From Deferribacter autotrophicus (GTDB lineage: Bacteria; Chrysiogenota; Deferribacteres; Deferribacterales; Deferribacteraceae), in contig NZ_VFJB01000004.1 in NCBI RefSeq assembly GCF_008362905.1, positions 248,001-312,000 of the forward strand: a stretch of 64,000 nucleotides of DNA, in the 5' to 3' direction. Positions 61,416-64,000 of the stretch are shown piece by piece; the stretch's first letter is position 1, and every line of letters starts with the position of its first letter. Under the pieces are notes generated by a model. It had not been told where the DNA came from. It ran no database searches and saw nothing but the letters and a program-made list of their open reading frames with translations. The translations under genes were made by a program, and so were the position numbers.

Positions 61416-62649
61416 ATGATTCTAACCTTTTTATCCTTTCCAACAAGGGTGGATGCGAATAGTTCAAGAAAACATATAATGGGTGGGGAAAAGGGTTTGA
61501 AAGATTATCCTTATGTAACTTTATTAAAGCACTCTTCAAAGTCATCCCACCTTTCAACAATTTTGCAGCAAAACTGTCCGCTTCAAATTCATGTTTTCTT
61601 GAAATACTCATAAAAATTGGTGAAATAATAAATTTAAACGGTGCAAAGAGTAATGTCACAAGGAATAATCCGATAAAAATCGATTTATCAAAGCCAAACC
61701 AGAGATAAATAAAGTCTTTATTTATCACAAAATAGGTAAGTAAAAACGATATTAAAATCATTATAAATGAAATAAATAGATTCTTTAAAATATGTTTCAT
61801 TTTAAAATGACCAAGCTCATGAGCAAGAACTGCCAATAGCTCATCTACGGATAGTTTATCAATAAGAGTATCAAATAACACCACCCTTTTCTTCTTTCCA
61901 AATCCGGAAAAGTATGCATTACTATGAGTGCTTCTTTTAGAAGCATCCATTTTAACAACCTCACTAATATCAAAACCGCTTTTTTCAGATAAATCTTTTA
62001 TACCATCAATTAACTCTTCATCATCGATCGGCTCAAACCTATTAAATAAAGGGGCAATTAATACTGGATAAATATAGTTTAAAAACAGTATAAAAATATA
62101 AGTGAAAATAGATGCTATCAACCACCAACTTCGCGGAAAAATCTCAATAATCTTTATTATGACAAAAAGTAAAATGGAAGAAATAATACCGCCAATTATT
62201 GTACCTAAAAATAAATCCCTGAAGAAAAGAGAAAAAGACATTTTATTAAAACCGTATTTTTCTTCCACCACAAACTGCCTATAAAGAGAAAAAGGTAAAC
62301 TTATTAAACCGGTTATAAGCTGAATACTTCCTAAGAATAAAAGTGCTCTTATGAATTCACTTTCCGTATAATTCATAATTTTAGTTGCATACCATTGTAT
62401 AATACCCGTGATAAAAATCACCAATAAAAAGAAAAGACTAACAAGAGATTCGACTATACCTACTTTGATTTTATCCCATTGGTAGTCAATGCTTCTTTTT
62501 AACTCATCACTTTTTAAAAAATCTGGGATAGCCCTTTTATCCCCATAAACAATTCTTCTTGCATATTTAATATTTACTATCTCAAGAAATATCTCAAAAC
62601 TTTCTAATAAAACTATTATAAACAAAATTAAAAACCCTACACCTGTCAT
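61405..62649 (-). CDS. M48-family (Ste24-like) membrane metalloprotease
   Basis: A 414-residue multi-span zinc metalloprotease of the CAAX prenyl protease 1 (Ste24) type. The zinc motif HELGHFKMKH (H-E-x-x-H) is followed by EFEADSFAAKLLKGG (second zinc ligand E). The Ste24 sequence RSTHSNAYFSGFGKKKRVVLFDTLID is clear, and the N-terminus has several helices. Bacterial members act in envelope protein quality control. It overlaps the RseC-like gene by 11 nt. Confidence 0.92.
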   Translation of the reverse strand: MTGVGFLILFIIVLLESFEIFLEIVNIKYARRIVYGDKRAIPDFLKSDELKRSIDYQWDKIKVGIVESLVSLFFLLVIFITGIIQWYATKIMNYTESEFIRALLFLGSIQLITGLISLPFSLYRQFVVEEKYGFNKMSFSLFFRDLFLGTIIGGIISSILLFVIIKIIEIFPRSWWLIASIFTYIFILFLNYIYPVLIAPLFNRFEPIDDEELIDGIKDLSEKSGFDISEVVKMDASKRSTHSNAYFSGFGKKKRVVLFDTLIDKLSVDELLAVLAHELGHFKMKHILKNLFISFIMILISFLLTYFVINKDFIYLWFGFDKSIFIGLFLVTLLFAPFKFIISPIFMSISRKHEFEADSFAAKLLKGGMTLKSALIKLHKDNLSNPFPHPLYVFLNYSHPPLLERIKRLESYGV

Positions 62650-62652
62650 ATC

Positions 62653-63093
62653 TCACCTGTTATATGTTAAAAAAATCACTCCAAGAAAGATCAATATAAC
62701 CCCAAGAATATTAAAAAACGATACATGAAAAGCCGAAACATCAAAAGGATTGTATTTATCGATAATCAAGCCAAGGATTAACTGTACCGCTATAGTAATA
62801 CTAAGTGCTGCACTGACACCTATTCTCGGCACAGAATAAGTGATAACAAAAACAAAAAATGCTCCCAATACTCCACCACTCAAATACAAAATAGGCACCT
62901 CGGAAATATTTTTGAGATTGCCAAACCCTTTAAAAAAGAGAAATAGAAGTAAGGTCAACGTCCCTACAAAAAAAGAGATAAAAGTACTTTCGAGAAACCC
63001 CGTATATTTGGCAAGTCTTGCATTTAACGATGCCTGTAATGAAACAAACGTCCCTGCAATAAATAACAAAAACATTACAAGATACTTGCTCAT
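62653..63093 (-). CDS. DMT-family transporter-like protein (YdcZ/DUF606)
   Basis: A 146-residue membrane protein with about five hydrophobic segments: FLLFIAGTFVSLQASLNARLAKYTGFLESTFISFFVGTLTLL and LGLIIDKYNPFDVS...ILGVILIFLGVIF. These match the half-size DMT-family protein YdcZ (DUF606). Such proteins may work as homo- or heterodimers. The substrate is unknown. Placed 3 nt upstream of the M48 gene. Confidence 0.83.
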   Translation of the reverse strand: MSKYLVMFLLFIAGTFVSLQASLNARLAKYTGFLESTFISFFVGTLTLLLFLFFKGFGNLKNISEVPILYLSGGVLGAFFVFVITYSVPRIGVSAALSITIAVQLILGLIIDKYNPFDVSAFHVSFFNILGVILIFLGVIFLTYNR

Positions 63094-63118
63094 CTTAAAA
63101 AAATTCCTTTCATATTTA

Positions 63119-64000
63119 TTATTTCACCACTAAAACCGTCAAATCACAAACGTTTGTCCCTGTAGGTCCAGTCTTAATCAATCCACCCACTTTGTCAAAA
63201 AAATGGTAAGAATCACATTTTGTCAAGTAGTTTTCCACATCTATCCCGCTTTCTATAACTTTTTGCCAGACAGAAAAGTCGATTAAAGCACCTGCTGCAT
63301 CAGTGGGACCATCTATGCCATCCGTTCCCACACTTGCAAAAATAGTATGTTTATCAAAAGAAGAAATCGCATGTAAAAATGACAAAACCATATGCTGATT
63401 TCTTCCACCAAGCCCATTCCCCGATACATTTACGGTAGATTCTCCACCAGCTACTACAGCTACGGGACGTTTTAGAGGGAATCCATCTTCAACAATATTT
63501 TTATATATACCTGCAAACATCTGACCTATGGTTTCCGCATCCCCCTGATAATTTGATGTAAGCTTAATAACAGCAAAACCTTCTTTTTCCAACTTATCCG
63601 ATAAAAAATTTAAAGCAATCTTATTGCTACCGATAACAAAATGCTTAACCTTTTTATCAAGAATATTATCTTCCTTTAAAATTAATTTAAGCAGTTTGTC
63701 ATCTAACAATTCATAAAGATTATACTTTTCTACAACTTTTTTTACATCATCTACTGTAGGATAAAGAGGCGCAGAACCGATAAAACCAAGCTCATCCCCC
63801 ACTACGTCGGAAAGAACAAGTGTAACAACTTCACACTTTATATATTTTAGTAATTTCCCCCCTTTAACCTTAGACAGTTTCTTCCTGATACTGTTTAACT
63901 CTTTTATATTCAACCCCAAATCCATCAGTTTTTTTGTTATTAAACTAATCTCTTCAATATCTATACCATCTTCCGGTAGCTCTAGAAGTGCTGATGTGCC
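63119..64000 (-). CDS. Glycerate 2-kinase, MOFRL family (runs off window)
   Basis: This is the C-terminal part of a glycerate kinase of the GckA/TtuD (MOFRL) type; the frame is open to base 64000 and the N-terminus lies beyond. The segment begins GTSALLELPEDGIDIEEIS and continues NIKELNSIRKKLSKVKGGKLLKYI, EVVTLVLSDVVGDELGFIGSAPLYP, VAVVAGGESTVNVSGNGLGGRNQHMVLSF and ASVGTDGIDGPTDAAGALID, which are the MOFRL signature sequences. It phosphorylates glycerate to 2-phosphoglycerate. A DMT-like gene follows 25 nt downstream. Confidence 0.92.
   Translation of the reverse strand, partial: GTSALLELPEDGIDIEEISLITKKLMDLGLNIKELNSIRKKLSKVKGGKLLKYIKCEVVTLVLSDVVGDELGFIGSAPLYPTVDDVKKVVEKYNLYELLDDKLLKLILKEDNILDKKVKHFVIGSNKIALNFLSDKLEKEGFAVIKLTSNYQGDAETIGQMFAGIYKNIVEDGFPLKRPVAVVAGGESTVNVSGNGLGGRNQHMVLSFLHAISSFDKHTIFASVGTDGIDGPTDAAGALIDFSVWQKVIESGIDVENYLTKCDSYHFFDKVGGLIKTGPTGTNVCDLTVLVVK

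Overview
The window is a 64 kb stretch of an AT-rich, Gram-negative bacterial chromosome. The gene set fits an anaerobic or microaerophilic member of the Deferribacterota or a neighbouring phylum: two TRAP systems, a NikR-type nickel uptake operon, a split B12-dependent mutase system, tRNA 2-selenouridine synthase and a KamA-type radical SAM enzyme. The lineage is inferred from gene content and codon bias only; no rRNA gene is present.

Layout. 1-2.7 kb: the 5' part of proS, then a divergent dctQM TRAP pair without a receptor gene. 2.8-7.3 kb: an acyl-CoA operon with two crotonases, a free B12-binding mutase subunit, MeaB and an AMP-forming acyl-CoA ligase. 7.5-12.6 kb: an unknown protein coupled to leucyl aminopeptidase, a LysR regulator with selU, and rlpA. 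12.6-14.8 kb: a decayed AAA ATPase fragment, a DUF4143 ATPase and a repeat-rich gap. 14.8-19.6 kb: a GntR regulator, ATP-grasp ligase, KamA-family aminomutase and M20 hydrolase, which look like one uncharacterised amino-acid or peptide pathway. 21-26 kb: uvrC and a TAXI-TRAP system. 26-33 kb: uspA, CBS-DRTGG pyrophosphatase, a STAS/anti-sigma kinase pair, a flavoprotein, a phosphodiesterase and a CCA-adding enzyme. 34.7-41 kb: an ArsR-controlled RND efflux operon. 41-43.4 kb: rpsB-tsf behind a structured leader. 43.4-47.2 kb: acpH and nikKMLQO. 47.3-50.8 kb: a coaE/pcm/pncB-like operon. 51.4-53.7 kb: a glycosyltransferase with a GH130 phosphorylase. 53.7-59.6 kb: rpsU, lon, clpX, clpP, tig. 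59.6-60 kb: four tRNA genes. 60-64 kb: an ArsR regulator, MarC, RseC, an M48 protease, a DMT-family protein and a glycerate kinase cut by the window edge.

The most striking signal is mobile. Two identical IS110-family elements of about 1,280 bp (19735-21014 and 33291-34570) sit at the same position inside two diverged copies of a roughly 230 bp foldback element. That host element has about 20 bp terminal inverted repeats and flanking 8-9 bp direct repeats. Upstream of each transposase lie two adjacent hairpins whose internal strands match the reconstructed insertion target (11-12 nt) and the element's own end (10 nt). This is what a bridge RNA would look like if it programmed the IS110 to jump into this foldback family. 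The same family has a third, non-autonomous copy at 26784-26976 and a partial one ending at 14719. The hairpin stems of the host element differ between the two occupied copies by paired, compensating changes.

Other signals of note are a NikR-type operator at 44012-44039, a shared 20-bp operator-like motif in front of two ArsR genes, and a short-repeat hairpin present at 33.0 and 51.2 kb.
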